NCBI GenBank assembly: GCA_045222555.1
Contig: JBGUYY010000088.1
Span: 124,001 to 188,000, forward strand
Direction of reading: 5' to 3'
DNA length: 64,000 nucleotides
Source: UBA1756 sp045222555
Lineage (GTDB): Bacteria > Bacteroidota > Bacteroidia > Bacteroidales > WCHB1-69
Shown: positions 35,206 to 43,429 of the stretch, piece by piece
Layout: each line of letters opens with the position of its first letter
Position numbering within the stretch: position 1 is the first letter of the stretch
Program-made: the position numbers and the translations under genes
The notes under the pieces: model-generated
Databases searched by the model: none
Seen by the model: only the letters and a program-made list of their open reading frames with translations
What the model was told of the DNA's origin: nothing

Positions 35206-36402
35206 ATGAAAAACTTTGATCCTGCAACCCAAATTCAAGCTGTTGATCAAAAAGACCTCAACCGCGGTGTGAACCCGTCGATTTGCGACAGCGCAACCTT
35301 TATGTTTGAACAGGCCAAAACCATGACCGACACTTTCCATGGTGAGACGGAAGGTTACTATCTTTATTCCCGTCATTGGAATCCCAGCACCTTTGCACTT
35401 TGCCGCGCATTGGCTGCAATGGAAGGCACCGAAATGGCATGGGCTACCGGTTCTGGTATGGCCGCCATTACCGTTGCGTTGCTGCACGAAGTGAAGGCTG
35501 GCGACCACATCCTCTCCAGCATGACCACCTACGGCGGTACTTTCGCTTTCTTGAACAACTACATCAAGAAATTTGGTGTGGAGGTGAGCTTCGTCAACTT
35601 CCAGGATCTGGATGCAGTGAAGAAGGCTGTTCGTCCGAATACGAAAGTGCTCTACACCGAGACGATGAACAACCCGTTGCTCCGCATCGCCAACATTCCC
35701 GAGCTCTCGAAGATTGCTCACGCTGCTGGTGCCAAGCTGTTGGTTGACAATACCTTCACCCCGATGATTTTCTCACCCTACCGTTTGGGTGCCGACGTGG
35801 TGATTTACAGTATGACCAAATATGTGAATGGTATGAACGACTGTGTAGCGGGTGCCATCTGTGGTACGGCCGACTACATCAATTCGCTCATCAACGTGAA
35901 CGACGGTACCGCCATGTTGCTGGGTCCCGTGCTTGATCCGATGCGTTCATCCAGCATTCAGAAGAACCTGCACACCCTGCATATCCGCATGAAAAAACAC
36001 AGCGAGAATGCCATGTATCTGGCCAAGAGATTCAAAGAAACTGGTATCAAATACAACTATCCCGGCCTTCCCGAACACGTGGATCACGAGTTGTTCAAAT
36101 CTATGATGAATGAAGAATACGGCTTCGGCGGTATGATCTCCATCGACATGGGTACGGCTGAGAGAGCCAGCGCTATCATGGAAGAGATGCAGCGTCTGGG
36201 CGTGGGCTACCTCGCAGTGAGCCTCGGCTACTTCAAGACTTTGTTCAGCAACTCCGGCAAGTCCACCTCATCCGAAGTTCCGGAAGATATCCAGAAAGAG
36301 ATGGGCATGAGCGAAGGACTCATCCGCTTCTCTGTCGGTTTGGACAACGATGCCGAGCGCACCTTCCAGCTCATCAAACAAGCTATCGAAGCCACGAAAT
36401 AA
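35206..36402 (+). CDS. Cys/Met metabolism PLP-dependent enzyme (methionine gamma-lyase / cystathionine gamma-synthase type)
   Basis: 398 residues, cytoplasmic. Fold-type I PLP enzyme of the trans-sulfuration family: the phosphate-binding loop WATGSGMAAITVAL (~82-95), the PLP-stacking Tyr in TTYGGTFAFLNNYI, LVDNTFTPMIFSPYRLGADVVIYSMTKYVNG with the Schiff-base Lys in SMTKY (about residue 205), and GFGGMISIDMG near the C terminus. It either makes or breaks C-S bonds of methionine, homocysteine or cystathionine. The N terminus RGVNPSICDSATFMFEQAKTM is divergent from classical MetB, so substrate assignment is open. Its own promoter and terminator make it monocistronic. Confidence 0.88.
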   Translation: MKNFDPATQIQAVDQKDLNRGVNPSICDSATFMFEQAKTMTDTFHGETEGYYLYSRHWNPSTFALCRALAAMEGTEMAWATGSGMAAITVALLHEVKAGDHILSSMTTYGGTFAFLNNYIKKFGVEVSFVNFQDLDAVKKAVRPNTKVLYTETMNNPLLRIANIPELSKIAHAAGAKLLVDNTFTPMIFSPYRLGADVVIYSMTKYVNGMNDCVAGAICGTADYINSLINVNDGTAMLLGPVLDPMRSSSIQKNLHTLHIRMKKHSENAMYLAKRFKETGIKYNYPGLPEHVDHELFKSMMNEEYGFGGMISIDMGTAERASAIMEEMQRLGVGYLAVSLGYFKTLFSNSGKSTSSEVPEDIQKEMGMSEGLIRFSVGLDNDAERTFQLIKQAIEATK

Positions 36403-36420
36403 ACAGCAGTGGCATCAATA

Positions 36421-36452
36421 AAAAAAGCGTGGGTTTTTCCCACGCTTTTTTT
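36421..36452. terminator. Bidirectional terminator between convergent genes
   Basis: Stem AAAAAAGCGTGGG / CCCACGCTTTTTT with a five-T loop. The A run and T run allow it to end both the plus gene (stop 36402) and the minus gene (stop 36470). Confidence 0.93.
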
Positions 36453-36469
36453 GTATCCAGTGACAGGCG

Positions 36470-37735
36470 TTATTTGTTAATCGACGCCATGTCGGGGATT
36501 TCTTTGTCGTAGTCGCCTTTGGCGAGGCGTGCCTTGATGTCGCGGAAGGCCTCGAGGGTGCGGTCCACATCTTCGATAGAGTGTGCGGCAGTGGGGATGA
36601 TGCGGAAGATGAGCATTCCGGGAGGAATGACGGGGTAGGTGACGATGGAGCAGAAGATGTTGTAGTTCTCGCGGAGGTCAACGGCGATGTTGGCGGCCTG
36701 GTTTATGCCGCACTTGAGGATGACGGGCGTGACGCAGGCTTCAGCGGGTCCGATTTCGTAGCCGAGGTCGCGGAAGCCCTTCTGCAGACGGCGGGTCACC
36801 TCCCACAGTTTGGCACGGAGGGCGTCGCCTTCGGCACTGCGGATGATTTCCAAACGCTTGAGGCAGCCCACTACGATCGGCATCGGGAGTGCCTTGGCGT
36901 ACATCTGCGAGCGCATGTTGTATTTGAGGAAGTCGATAATCGGCTTCTCAGTGGCGACGAAACCGCCGATGGTGGCCATTGACTTGGCGTAGGCGCCGAT
37001 GTAGATGTCGATGTCGTCCATCACGCCGAAGTGTTCGGAGGTGCCGCGGCCGTGGGGGCCCATCACGCCGAAACCGTGGGCGTCGTCGATGAGGATGCGG
37101 AATTTGTATTTCTTCTTAAGGGCTGCGATCTGGTCGAGGATGCCGAGTGCGCCGGTCATGCCGAACACGCCTTCGGTGATGAGCAGCACGCCACCGCCCT
37201 GACGTTCAGCCTGTTCGCAGGCCTTGGCCAGCACTTTTTCGCAATCAACGATGTCGTTGTGTTTGAATTTGACGCGGGTGCCGATGTGGAGGCGCATACC
37301 GTCGAGGAGGCAGGCATGGGCTTCAGCATCGTAAACGATGACGTCGTGGCGAGCAACGAGAGAGTCGATGGTGGAGAAGATGCCCTGATAGCCGAAGTTA
37401 AACTCGAAGGCAGCCTCTTTTTTCTCAAAATCAGCCAGTTCGCGTTCCAGTTGTTCGTGGAGGGCGGTGTGGCCGGTAAGCATACGGCTTCCCATCGGGT
37501 AGGCCATACCCCACTGGGCGGCGCCTTCCGCATCGGCTTTGCGCACCTCGGGGTGGTTGGCCAGGCCGAGGTAGTTGTTCAAGCTCCAGCAAAGCACCTC
37601 TTTGCCTCTGAAGCGCATGTGGGGACCGAGTTCGCCTTCCAACTTGGGGAAGATGAAGTAGCCTTCGCTGGTTTTGCGATACTGGCCGATCGGGCCACCG
37701 GTGGACTGTTTGATTCTTTCAAAGATATCTTTCAT
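36470..37735 (-). CDS. Alpha-oxoamine synthase family PLP enzyme (serine palmitoyltransferase / KBL type)
   Basis: 421 residues. AOS-family aminotransferase fold: EVLCWSLNNYLGLANHPEV, GSRMLTGHTALHEQLERELADF, the PLP-stacking His in VYDAEAHACLLDGMRL, ILIDDAHGFGVMGPHGRGTSEHFG, the Schiff-base Lys in YIGAYAKSMATIGGF (about residue 254), and PVIPPGMLIFRIIPTAAHS. These enzymes condense an amino acid with an acyl-CoA and lose CO2. In Bacteroidota a serine palmitoyltransferase of this family starts sphingolipid synthesis; glycine C-acetyltransferase is the main alternative. The extended N terminus (IKQSTGGPIGQYRKTSEGYFIFP) differs from the ~395-residue Bacteroides SPT, so the substrate stays uncertain. 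Confidence 0.85.
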   Translation of the reverse strand: MKDIFERIKQSTGGPIGQYRKTSEGYFIFPKLEGELGPHMRFRGKEVLCWSLNNYLGLANHPEVRKADAEGAAQWGMAYPMGSRMLTGHTALHEQLERELADFEKKEAAFEFNFGYQGIFSTIDSLVARHDVIVYDAEAHACLLDGMRLHIGTRVKFKHNDIVDCEKVLAKACEQAERQGGGVLLITEGVFGMTGALGILDQIAALKKKYKFRILIDDAHGFGVMGPHGRGTSEHFGVMDDIDIYIGAYAKSMATIGGFVATEKPIIDFLKYNMRSQMYAKALPMPIVVGCLKRLEIIRSAEGDALRAKLWEVTRRLQKGFRDLGYEIGPAEACVTPVILKCGINQAANIAVDLRENYNIFCSIVTYPVIPPGMLIFRIIPTAAHSIEDVDRTLEAFRDIKARLAKGDYDKEIPDMASINK

Positions 37736-38044
37736 TTTCTGATGATATTATAGATTAAAAAAACAAATTGTCACAATTACGAAATTGCTCTGCAAAATTA
37801 CTCAAAATTTCGACACAAAACAGAGCAAAATCAGATATTTTTCAATTATCTAGAAAAGAGATTTTTGGCGAGTTGGTACACCTGCGGCGGTCATTCGTAC
37901 ACAAACTTAGGTAGTTCGTATAAATAGCTAAAAAACAATATTTTACAATCATTTTTCATTGTATTTTTGCCACGTTTTCCTCCCTTTCAAGCAGCGAGAG
38001 AACAGACCAATTTTTACAATTATTCACTCTAAAAATTATCAGTC
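37736..38044. promoter_or_regulatory. 309-base divergent intergenic region with two promoters
   Basis: AT-rich, no open frame worth calling. A minus-strand -7 element TAATTTTG lies at 37794-37801 (59 bases before the AOS-family ATG) and a plus-strand TATTTTTG at 37962-37969 (76 bases before the ATG at 38045). I see no riboswitch-like structure. Confidence 0.6.
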
Positions 38045-39286
38045 ATGGGCAAAATCAAAAAGTTCAAAGAAGAATTCAAGGAACAGAATCTTTTGACGAA
38101 ATTCCGCATTATTATCATCTCCATTTTATTTCTCATCGCATTAGGGTGGGTTGGAAAGCATGGCTTCGACTTTGTTCGTACAAAAGTGAACCATATCGAA
38201 CAGCACTACAATGTGGTCAGAAAAGATATCATCACTTCTGACTATTTGTTGTTGAGCTACGAGGACAAAACCTGCCAGCTGGTATATGGTCCTAAGGAAA
38301 AGAAGTTGGGTTCGCGTTTTACCTCTTGCCTCATATCCAGCTATTTGACCGAGGATTCGGTTCTCTATATGTACAATAAAAACAAAAAAGGTTGGAAAAC
38401 TTTTTCGCTGGTGACGGGTAATTTTTCCGAGGAGTATTTCGACCATATCAAACGCCCTGACACGCTGCATCACTACTCGGCCTGTTCGCGCAATGGCCTG
38501 ATGGGCTTTCTGAATGTACAGAGTGGTGAATTGGCCATTCCTCTTCAGTTTCCTGAACCCAAGCATTTTAGCAGATCATTCGACAGCTTCTATCACTATA
38601 GAGATTGTGTGGAAGAGAGAGACTATATTATATTTCATGGCAATTACTGCATTGTTCCCACCAACTCGCAAGCCTATGGCGTGATTGATACGAAAGGCAA
38701 GATCCTTCTCAATGGATATACAAAAATTGCTTATCTTGAGAATTATAATATTTTTGAGACATGCAGAGGGAAAAATGAACACGCCATTTTTGCTGCTAAA
38801 GACAGGAAGTGTCTTGCAAAGGGAAGCAATATTAAAATTCTGGACATCGGCATTTTGAATAACGATAGTCTTTTCAATTTTGATGGCGACTTGATGACTG
38901 ATCTCACGCAAGATATTCATCTTTCAAAGTATGGCTATAATGAAGTGGATCTTCGTGGAAAGAAAGTATATACCGATATGGATGAATCGTATAGGTATGA
39001 CAATTATGATGACTTTACTTATCGTGATCCTGATGCCAACTATATGTATATTGACTCTGACGGTGAGGAGGTGATGGATAATTATACTATTATCAGGGGA
39101 GTTAAAGATCGGAAAAATGGTAGAATTGTAGTGGAACACCAGCGCGCAGTACAGGCATACAAGAATGCAAAAGGAAAGTATTTATTTGTATGTTACGGAT
39201 ACGATTACGACTACGAATACAGCTATTACTTATTTATTGATGAGGATGGAAAAATACTTTTCAAAAAAGATTTAGAAACGATTTAG
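38045..39286 (+). CDS. Single-pass membrane protein with WG-repeat-like extracytoplasmic region
   Basis: 413 residues. A charged cytoplasmic start (MGKIKKFKEEFKEQN) is followed by one membrane segment (~22-42, FRIIIISILFLIALGWVG) and a long periplasmic part. This contains weak repeats with the WG/KWG-repeat feel: GLMGFLNVQSGELAIPLQF, AYGVIDTKGKILLNGY, YMYIDSDGEEVMDNY and YLFIDEDGKILFKKDLE. The C terminus is rich in Tyr and Asp (YGYDYDYEYSYYLF). I do not recognise a function; repeats of this type often form beta structures in envelope proteins. Its own promoter at 37962. Confidence 0.7.
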   Translation: MGKIKKFKEEFKEQNLLTKFRIIIISILFLIALGWVGKHGFDFVRTKVNHIEQHYNVVRKDIITSDYLLLSYEDKTCQLVYGPKEKKLGSRFTSCLISSYLTEDSVLYMYNKNKKGWKTFSLVTGNFSEEYFDHIKRPDTLHHYSACSRNGLMGFLNVQSGELAIPLQFPEPKHFSRSFDSFYHYRDCVEERDYIIFHGNYCIVPTNSQAYGVIDTKGKILLNGYTKIAYLENYNIFETCRGKNEHAIFAAKDRKCLAKGSNIKILDIGILNNDSLFNFDGDLMTDLTQDIHLSKYGYNEVDLRGKKVYTDMDESYRYDNYDDFTYRDPDANYMYIDSDGEEVMDNYTIIRGVKDRKNGRIVVEHQRAVQAYKNAKGKYLFVCYGYDYDYEYSYYLFIDEDGKILFKKDLETI

Positions 39287-39309
39287 TCGCTATTGTTGTG
39301 GAAAATTCC

Positions 39310-39317
39310 TATTTTTG
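39310..39317 (+). promoter_or_regulatory. Bacteroidota -7 promoter element for the LytTR gene
   Basis: TATTTTTG followed by GCAA, 53 bases before the ATG at 39370. Confidence 0.62.
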
Positions 39318-39369
39318 CAAACAGAATTCTTTTCTATGATGTTAAAGGAAATTATTCACAATCAATACG

Positions 39370-39819
39370 ATGAATAGGGATTCCACCCGTGATACAAAGC
39401 GACTGCTCAAGGATTTGAGTTCTTTTTTCCGCCGGACGGGAGACAGGATTGTCATTGGCAACAAAAATTCGCAGAAGGTTTATCTGATCGATCCTGCCTC
39501 CCTGATGTGCATTGAGGCAGACCAAAATTACACCAATTGGTATTTTTCCGATGGCACGTCACTTACCCTCACCTATCAGCTGGGCGTTTGCGAGGATTTG
39601 ATTACCAGTCAAGTCAGTGATGAACAGCTTACCCTCGCTCGTATCGGTAGAAGTGCTATTATTAACTTCCAATATATCACGCAGATAGATATGACTAATA
39701 AGATTTTGGTCATATCTAACGAAAACCATGTCAGTCGGAAAATTTCCGTTTCGGAAGATATTTTGAGAATCATCAAAGAAGCCACCATCCTTTATAAAGA
39801 AGCCAATGAAAACAGATAG
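39370..39819 (+). CDS. LytTR DNA-binding domain protein
   Basis: 149 residues. After a basic N-terminal helix (~1-28) the rest is a LytTR domain: DRIVIGNKNSQKVYLIDPASLMCIEADQNYTNWYFSDG (the usual I..IxxIExxxNYT..), then EQLTLARIGRSAIINFQYITQID, equivalent to the F.RIHRSxIVNxxxI core. No receiver domain precedes it, so it is a stand-alone LytTR regulator as often seen in Bacteroidota, or it works with a membrane partner. It overlaps the next gene by 14 bases; that partner is a membrane-anchored protein, so the pair may form a sensor and regulator module. Confidence 0.85.
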   Translation: MNRDSTRDTKRLLKDLSSFFRRTGDRIVIGNKNSQKVYLIDPASLMCIEADQNYTNWYFSDGTSLTLTYQLGVCEDLITSQVSDEQLTLARIGRSAIINFQYITQIDMTNKILVISNENHVSRKISVSEDILRIIKEATILYKEANENR

Positions 39820-40669
39820 CCGGATTTTAGACAACGATTTCCATATTCTCCAAGGAAAGAAAAATAAGAAGCCATTTTACAAAAAGAAATGGTTCGTAAT
39901 GGTCGTGAGCGGGGCTTTGTTCATCGCTTTTGTTACGTTTCTTATAGTTGTCATTGGTGAGGATGGGGGAAAAGCGGTTAAAGTAAGCACGGAAGTTAGT
40001 AAGGGGAATGCCGGCAGTGAGAAAAAAAGCTCTTCAAAACAGCAGGTAAAGTTGAATCAGCAGCGCGCTGTTGTTGTTCGCGAGGCAACTTCCAACGGGT
40101 ACAATCTTCGTATTCTTTCTGTTGTTGGCGGCAAAGCCGAGCTGCATGTCGGTCCCGTTGACCGGGAGGACACTACCATTTTGCTTGCCGTACGTGCTGC
40201 TGACGTTCGGCAAGATAATGGCGAGCCTGCGGGTGCTTTTGTTGACAAAGGGAAATTGCTATCGCAGGGGAAGGCCAAAAAGGGCTTTTGCGCCATCATT
40301 GACGACAACATTATCATAGGAGCTGCTGAGAACTCACCCTACTTGGAAGAGGCCATCAACAATGAGGGTTATTTCTTCCGTCAGTATCCACTTGTGGTGG
40401 ATGGTATGGCGATTCACAACAAGCCGCGAGGAACTTCCATCCGGCGTGCGCTTTGCGAAAAGGAGGGAGAAATTATGGTAATTGACTGCGAGGATGTCTC
40501 CTTCAACGATTTTGCTCAGGCATTGGAAGACTTCGGTGTCACCAATGCCATCTATCTCGTAGGTGGTAGCTCATACGGGTATTACAGGACTATGAACTTG
40601 CAGCGGCATGATTTTGGAGATCCCAACCGCAACAGCGACCCCATGATTTCTTTTCTTATCTGGAGGTAA
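39806..40669 (+). CDS. Membrane-anchored NAGPA/DUF2233-like (phosphodiester glycosidase fold) protein
   Basis: 287 residues. One membrane anchor at ~31-52 (WFVMVVSGALFIAFVTFLIVVIG) after a basic cytoplasmic start, a Ser/Lys-rich linker, then a domain whose order resembles the phosphodiester glycosidase (NAGPA/DUF2233) fold: LLAVRAADVRQDNGEPAGAFVDKG, GFCAIIDDNIIIGA, FFRQYPLVVDGMAIHN, then SIRRALCEKEGEIMVIDCEDVSFNDFAQALEDFGVTNAIYLVGG. The usual R-T-A-IG signature appears only as RRALCEKEGEIM, so activity is doubtful. Its start lies inside the LytTR gene (14-base overlap), implying coupled translation. Function unknown. Confidence 0.65.
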   Translation: MKTDSRILDNDFHILQGKKNKKPFYKKKWFVMVVSGALFIAFVTFLIVVIGEDGGKAVKVSTEVSKGNAGSEKKSSSKQQVKLNQQRAVVVREATSNGYNLRILSVVGGKAELHVGPVDREDTTILLAVRAADVRQDNGEPAGAFVDKGKLLSQGKAKKGFCAIIDDNIIIGAAENSPYLEEAINNEGYFFRQYPLVVDGMAIHNKPRGTSIRRALCEKEGEIMVIDCEDVSFNDFAQALEDFGVTNAIYLVGGSSYGYYRTMNLQRHDFGDPNRNSDPMISFLIWR

Positions 40670-40687
40670 CCTATATTGCATCGGCGG

Positions 40688-41980
40688 TTATTCCGCGCTC
40701 ATCACAAGGGCATCTGCCACCACTTCTGCCACCGACTTGATTTCAACGCCGAGTTTGTAGTGGTGGTCGATTTGCATGAGCTGATCGACGCAGTTGTGGC
40801 AGGGGGTGATGACCACGTCGGCGCCGGTTTTGCGGATCTGGTTAGCCTTGATTTCGCCGATTTTGAGCCGGCGCTCGTTGAACTCGCTCATGGCGAGCAT
40901 GCCGCCGCCACCGCCGCAGCAGAAGTTTTCGTTGCCGTACGGGTCCATTTCAATCAGTTCGGGTACGGCGCTCTTCACCACGAATCGGAGGGTGTTGAAC
41001 AGTCCGCCGTTGCGGGTGATGTTGCAGGGATCGTGCAGCGTGTATTTCTTGGTATTCAGCGACTTGTCGAGTTTGATACGTCCCGAACGGATATATTGTT
41101 CGATGAGTTCTACGAGGGTAATCATCTGAAAATCGGGGTGTTGTTTCATATAGTTGGGCGACTCCCAGCGGAGGGCACGCGAACCATGGCCGCACTCGCC
41201 GAGAACCAACTTCTTACAGTTCAGGTTCTTGACCTCATCGTACATGTGTTGGGCGATGAGGGTGGCTTCTGCGTCGTTGCCGGAGAAGTAGCCGTAGTTG
41301 GTTACATCGTACATTTTGGTGGAGAGGGTCCAGCTTTCGCCGGCAGCGTGGAAGATCTTGGCGGCGGCGGAGATGGAGAGCGGGAAGAACTTGGGCTCGC
41401 GGGGGTTGAGGGTGTAGAGCATCTCCTTGTCGGGCTGGTTGAGCGGGATTTCCGCGGTCTCGAAGCCCTCTTCATCCTGCATCTCCTCTTCCATCCACTG
41501 GATGGTATCCACAAACTCGTCTTCGGGAATGCCCATATTGTTGCCGGTGTTCACGGCGGCATCCACGGTGGCTTGCAGCGACTGGGGTACCATGCCCATA
41601 GTGGCGAGCATCCGACGGCCGGTGCGCACCACGAAGGGGATATCAACGCCGATGGAGCAGTGGGCCACGCAGCGTCCGCACATGGTGCAGGCGCCGTAGA
41701 GCGAGTCCACCATCTCGGCGATCATCTCATCGTCGAGGTCGCGGGCATGGGTCAGCTTGGGTGCCACCTTGCCCATGGTAGTGCAGTAGCGGCGGTACAG
41801 TGAGGCCACCAAGTCCACCTTTTTGCCGGGGATGTATTTCGGGTCGTCGAAAGACTTGTAAAAGAGACAGCTGGTGCCGCACAACCCGCAGTGTACACAA
41901 GAGTTGAGGTGGGTGATGAGCTTGCTGTCCGCGGGATGGCGGAGGATGTCCAGTGCTTTTTCGGTTAATTCAGGGTTCAT
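40688..41980 (-). CDS. (Fe-S)-binding protein, HdrD/GlpC/LutA-type, two 4Fe-4S and CCG domains
   Basis: 430 residues, cytoplasmic or membrane associated. Two ferredoxin-like motifs: Cys28-x2-Cys31-x2-Cys34-x3-Cys38 (CVHCGLCGTSC) and Cys98-x2-Cys101-x2-Cys104-x3-Cys108 (CTMCGRCVAHC). Two Cys-rich CCG-type regions follow (LVLGECGHGSRALR, HDPCNITRNG, NFCCGGGGGML, TPCHNCVDQL), the usual site of a non-cubane cluster. Relatives pass electrons between a dehydrogenase and quinone or heterodisulfide-like acceptors. No partner dehydrogenase or cytochrome is adjacent, so its donor is unknown. It ends 18 bases from the convergent NAGPA-like gene. Confidence 0.88.
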   Translation of the reverse strand: MNPELTEKALDILRHPADSKLITHLNSCVHCGLCGTSCLFYKSFDDPKYIPGKKVDLVASLYRRYCTTMGKVAPKLTHARDLDDEMIAEMVDSLYGACTMCGRCVAHCSIGVDIPFVVRTGRRMLATMGMVPQSLQATVDAAVNTGNNMGIPEDEFVDTIQWMEEEMQDEEGFETAEIPLNQPDKEMLYTLNPREPKFFPLSISAAAKIFHAAGESWTLSTKMYDVTNYGYFSGNDAEATLIAQHMYDEVKNLNCKKLVLGECGHGSRALRWESPNYMKQHPDFQMITLVELIEQYIRSGRIKLDKSLNTKKYTLHDPCNITRNGGLFNTLRFVVKSAVPELIEMDPYGNENFCCGGGGGMLAMSEFNERRLKIGEIKANQIRKTGADVVITPCHNCVDQLMQIDHHYKLGVEIKSVAEVVADALVMSAE

Positions 41981-42139
41981 TGGTTGATTTGTTGATTCGT
42001 TTATTTGTTGAAAGGGGGAGGGGAGTTAAAAGTTGAGAGTTAAGAAGTTAAGAAGTTAAGATGTGTTTGTGGTCGTTATTTTTTTTATCGAAAATTTTCT
42101 AATGTGAGCGAAGCGAACATCAAATTTAAAATATGAGTG
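41981..42139. repeat. Intergenic composite repeat between the Fe-S protein and PatB genes
   Basis: 41981-42014 read on the minus strand gives CAAATAAACGAATCAACAAATC-type units that also occur at 54929 and 56468. 42025-42062 holds AAGTTAAGA direct repeats. 42100-42120 carries a GTGAGCGAAGCGAACAT block similar to one near 54910. No gene or promoter is evident. Confidence 0.65.
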
Positions 42140-43315
42140 TTAGCGAGAGTTGAAGGTTTCGGCGAGGCGGTGCATGGCGGTTTCAACGGTGCTGCGGGGG
42201 CAGGCGAGGTTGATACGCATGAAGTTTTCGCCGGCGGTACCGAAGGCTTTGCCGTCGTTGAGTCCGAGGCGGGCTTCCTTGATAAGTTTCTCGGAGAGTT
42301 GCTCGTGGGTGAGTCCTAACCCTTTGAAGTTGACCCACAGGAGGTAGGTGGCCTCATGGCGGTAGGTTTTGAGTTGCGGGAGGTTGTCGGCGATAAACTG
42401 TTGGCAGTAAGCCACATTGCCGGTGAGGTAGCGGCACAGCTGGTCGAGCCAGTCGGCGCCGTAGGTGTAGGCGGCTTGTGAGGCGACGCTGCCGAACACA
42501 TTGCCGTAGATATGCACCGTGTCGTTCATGAAATTCTTGAAGCGGGTGCGGAGTTCGGGGTTAGGAATGATGATTTCAGAGGTGAACATGGCCGCGAGGT
42601 TGAAGGTCTTGCTCGGTGCCATACAGGTGATGGTGTTCTGGGCGATGGCTTCCGACAGGGTGGCCACCGGCGTGTGCTTGTAGCCGGTCATCATCAGGTC
42701 GGAGTGGATTTCATCACTGATTAACAGACAGTTGTATTTGAGGCATAATTCCGCTACGGGCTTCAGCTCGGCGGGAGTCCAGCAGCGGCCCACAGGATTG
42801 TGCGGGTTGCTGATGATCATCAGTTTGGGATGTTGTTTCAGCTTTTCCTCCAAATCGTTGAGGTCCATCTCATACACATTGCCGTTGACCACGAGCGGAT
42901 TGGTGATGATTTCACGTCCATTCTTTTCAACTACTTCATAAAAAGGAGGATAGACGGGAGTTTGGATGAGAACCTTATCGTTTTTTTCGGTAAAAATCTG
43001 CACTAAAAAAGAGAGCCCGGCGACGACACCCGGCGAGAAGCAGATCCACTTGGAGGAGATATTCCACTGGTGGCGTTTCTGCATCCATGCCACGATGGCC
43101 TGGTAATAAGCTTCGGGGTGGAAGAAGTAGCCCATGACGGGGTGTTCGAGTCGCTGACGCAGCGCATCCAGCACGAAATCGGGGGTGCGGAAGTCCATGT
43201 CGGCAATCCACATCGGGAGCACGTCTTCGCTGCCAAAAAAGTCGCCTACCTTATCGTATTTCAGACAGTTGCTGTCTTTTCGGGAGATGATTTCGTCGAA
43301 GTTGTATTTCGTCAT
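42140..43315 (-). CDS. patB: PatB/MalY-type PLP-dependent C-S lyase / aminotransferase
   Basis: 391 residues from ATG 43315 (MTKYNFDEII); a TTG three codons earlier would leave almost no leader after the promoter. Fold-type I PLP enzyme of the MalY/PatB group: the diagnostic N-terminal LPMWIADMDFRTPDFVLDAL, then ISNPHNPVGRCWTPAEL, ISDEIHSDLMM and the Schiff-base Lys in CMAPSKTFNLAAMF, with the C-terminal Arg in NFMRINLACPR. Members split cystathionine or cysteine conjugates to a thiol, pyruvate and ammonia. It complements the Cys/Met enzyme at 35206 in sulfur amino acid metabolism. Confidence 0.9.
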   Translation of the reverse strand: MTKYNFDEIISRKDSNCLKYDKVGDFFGSEDVLPMWIADMDFRTPDFVLDALRQRLEHPVMGYFFHPEAYYQAIVAWMQKRHQWNISSKWICFSPGVVAGLSFLVQIFTEKNDKVLIQTPVYPPFYEVVEKNGREIITNPLVVNGNVYEMDLNDLEEKLKQHPKLMIISNPHNPVGRCWTPAELKPVAELCLKYNCLLISDEIHSDLMMTGYKHTPVATLSEAIAQNTITCMAPSKTFNLAAMFTSEIIIPNPELRTRFKNFMNDTVHIYGNVFGSVASQAAYTYGADWLDQLCRYLTGNVAYCQQFIADNLPQLKTYRHEATYLLWVNFKGLGLTHEQLSEKLIKEARLGLNDGKAFGTAGENFMRINLACPRSTVETAMHRLAETFNSR

Positions 43316-43338
43316 CGGGTGCAAAATGATTGAGCGTG

Positions 43339-43346
43339 CAAAGGTA
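43339..43346 (-). promoter_or_regulatory. Bacteroidota -7 promoter element for patB
   Basis: TACCTTTG on the minus strand followed by GCAC, 23 bases before ATG 43315. Confidence 0.62.
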
Positions 43347-43414
43347 CGTCATTTTTCCGAATTAAAAAATAAATAATCTCTATATAAATAAAGTGTAAAG
43401 TCAAAAAGAATTCA

Positions 43415-43422
43415 TATTTTTG
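43415..43422 (+). promoter_or_regulatory. Bacteroidota -7 promoter element for the 43430 lipoprotein
   Basis: TATTTTTG followed by GCAT; the ATG at 43430 is only 7 bases away, so the transcript should be leaderless or nearly so. Confidence 0.6.
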
Positions 43423-43429
43423 CATTCTT

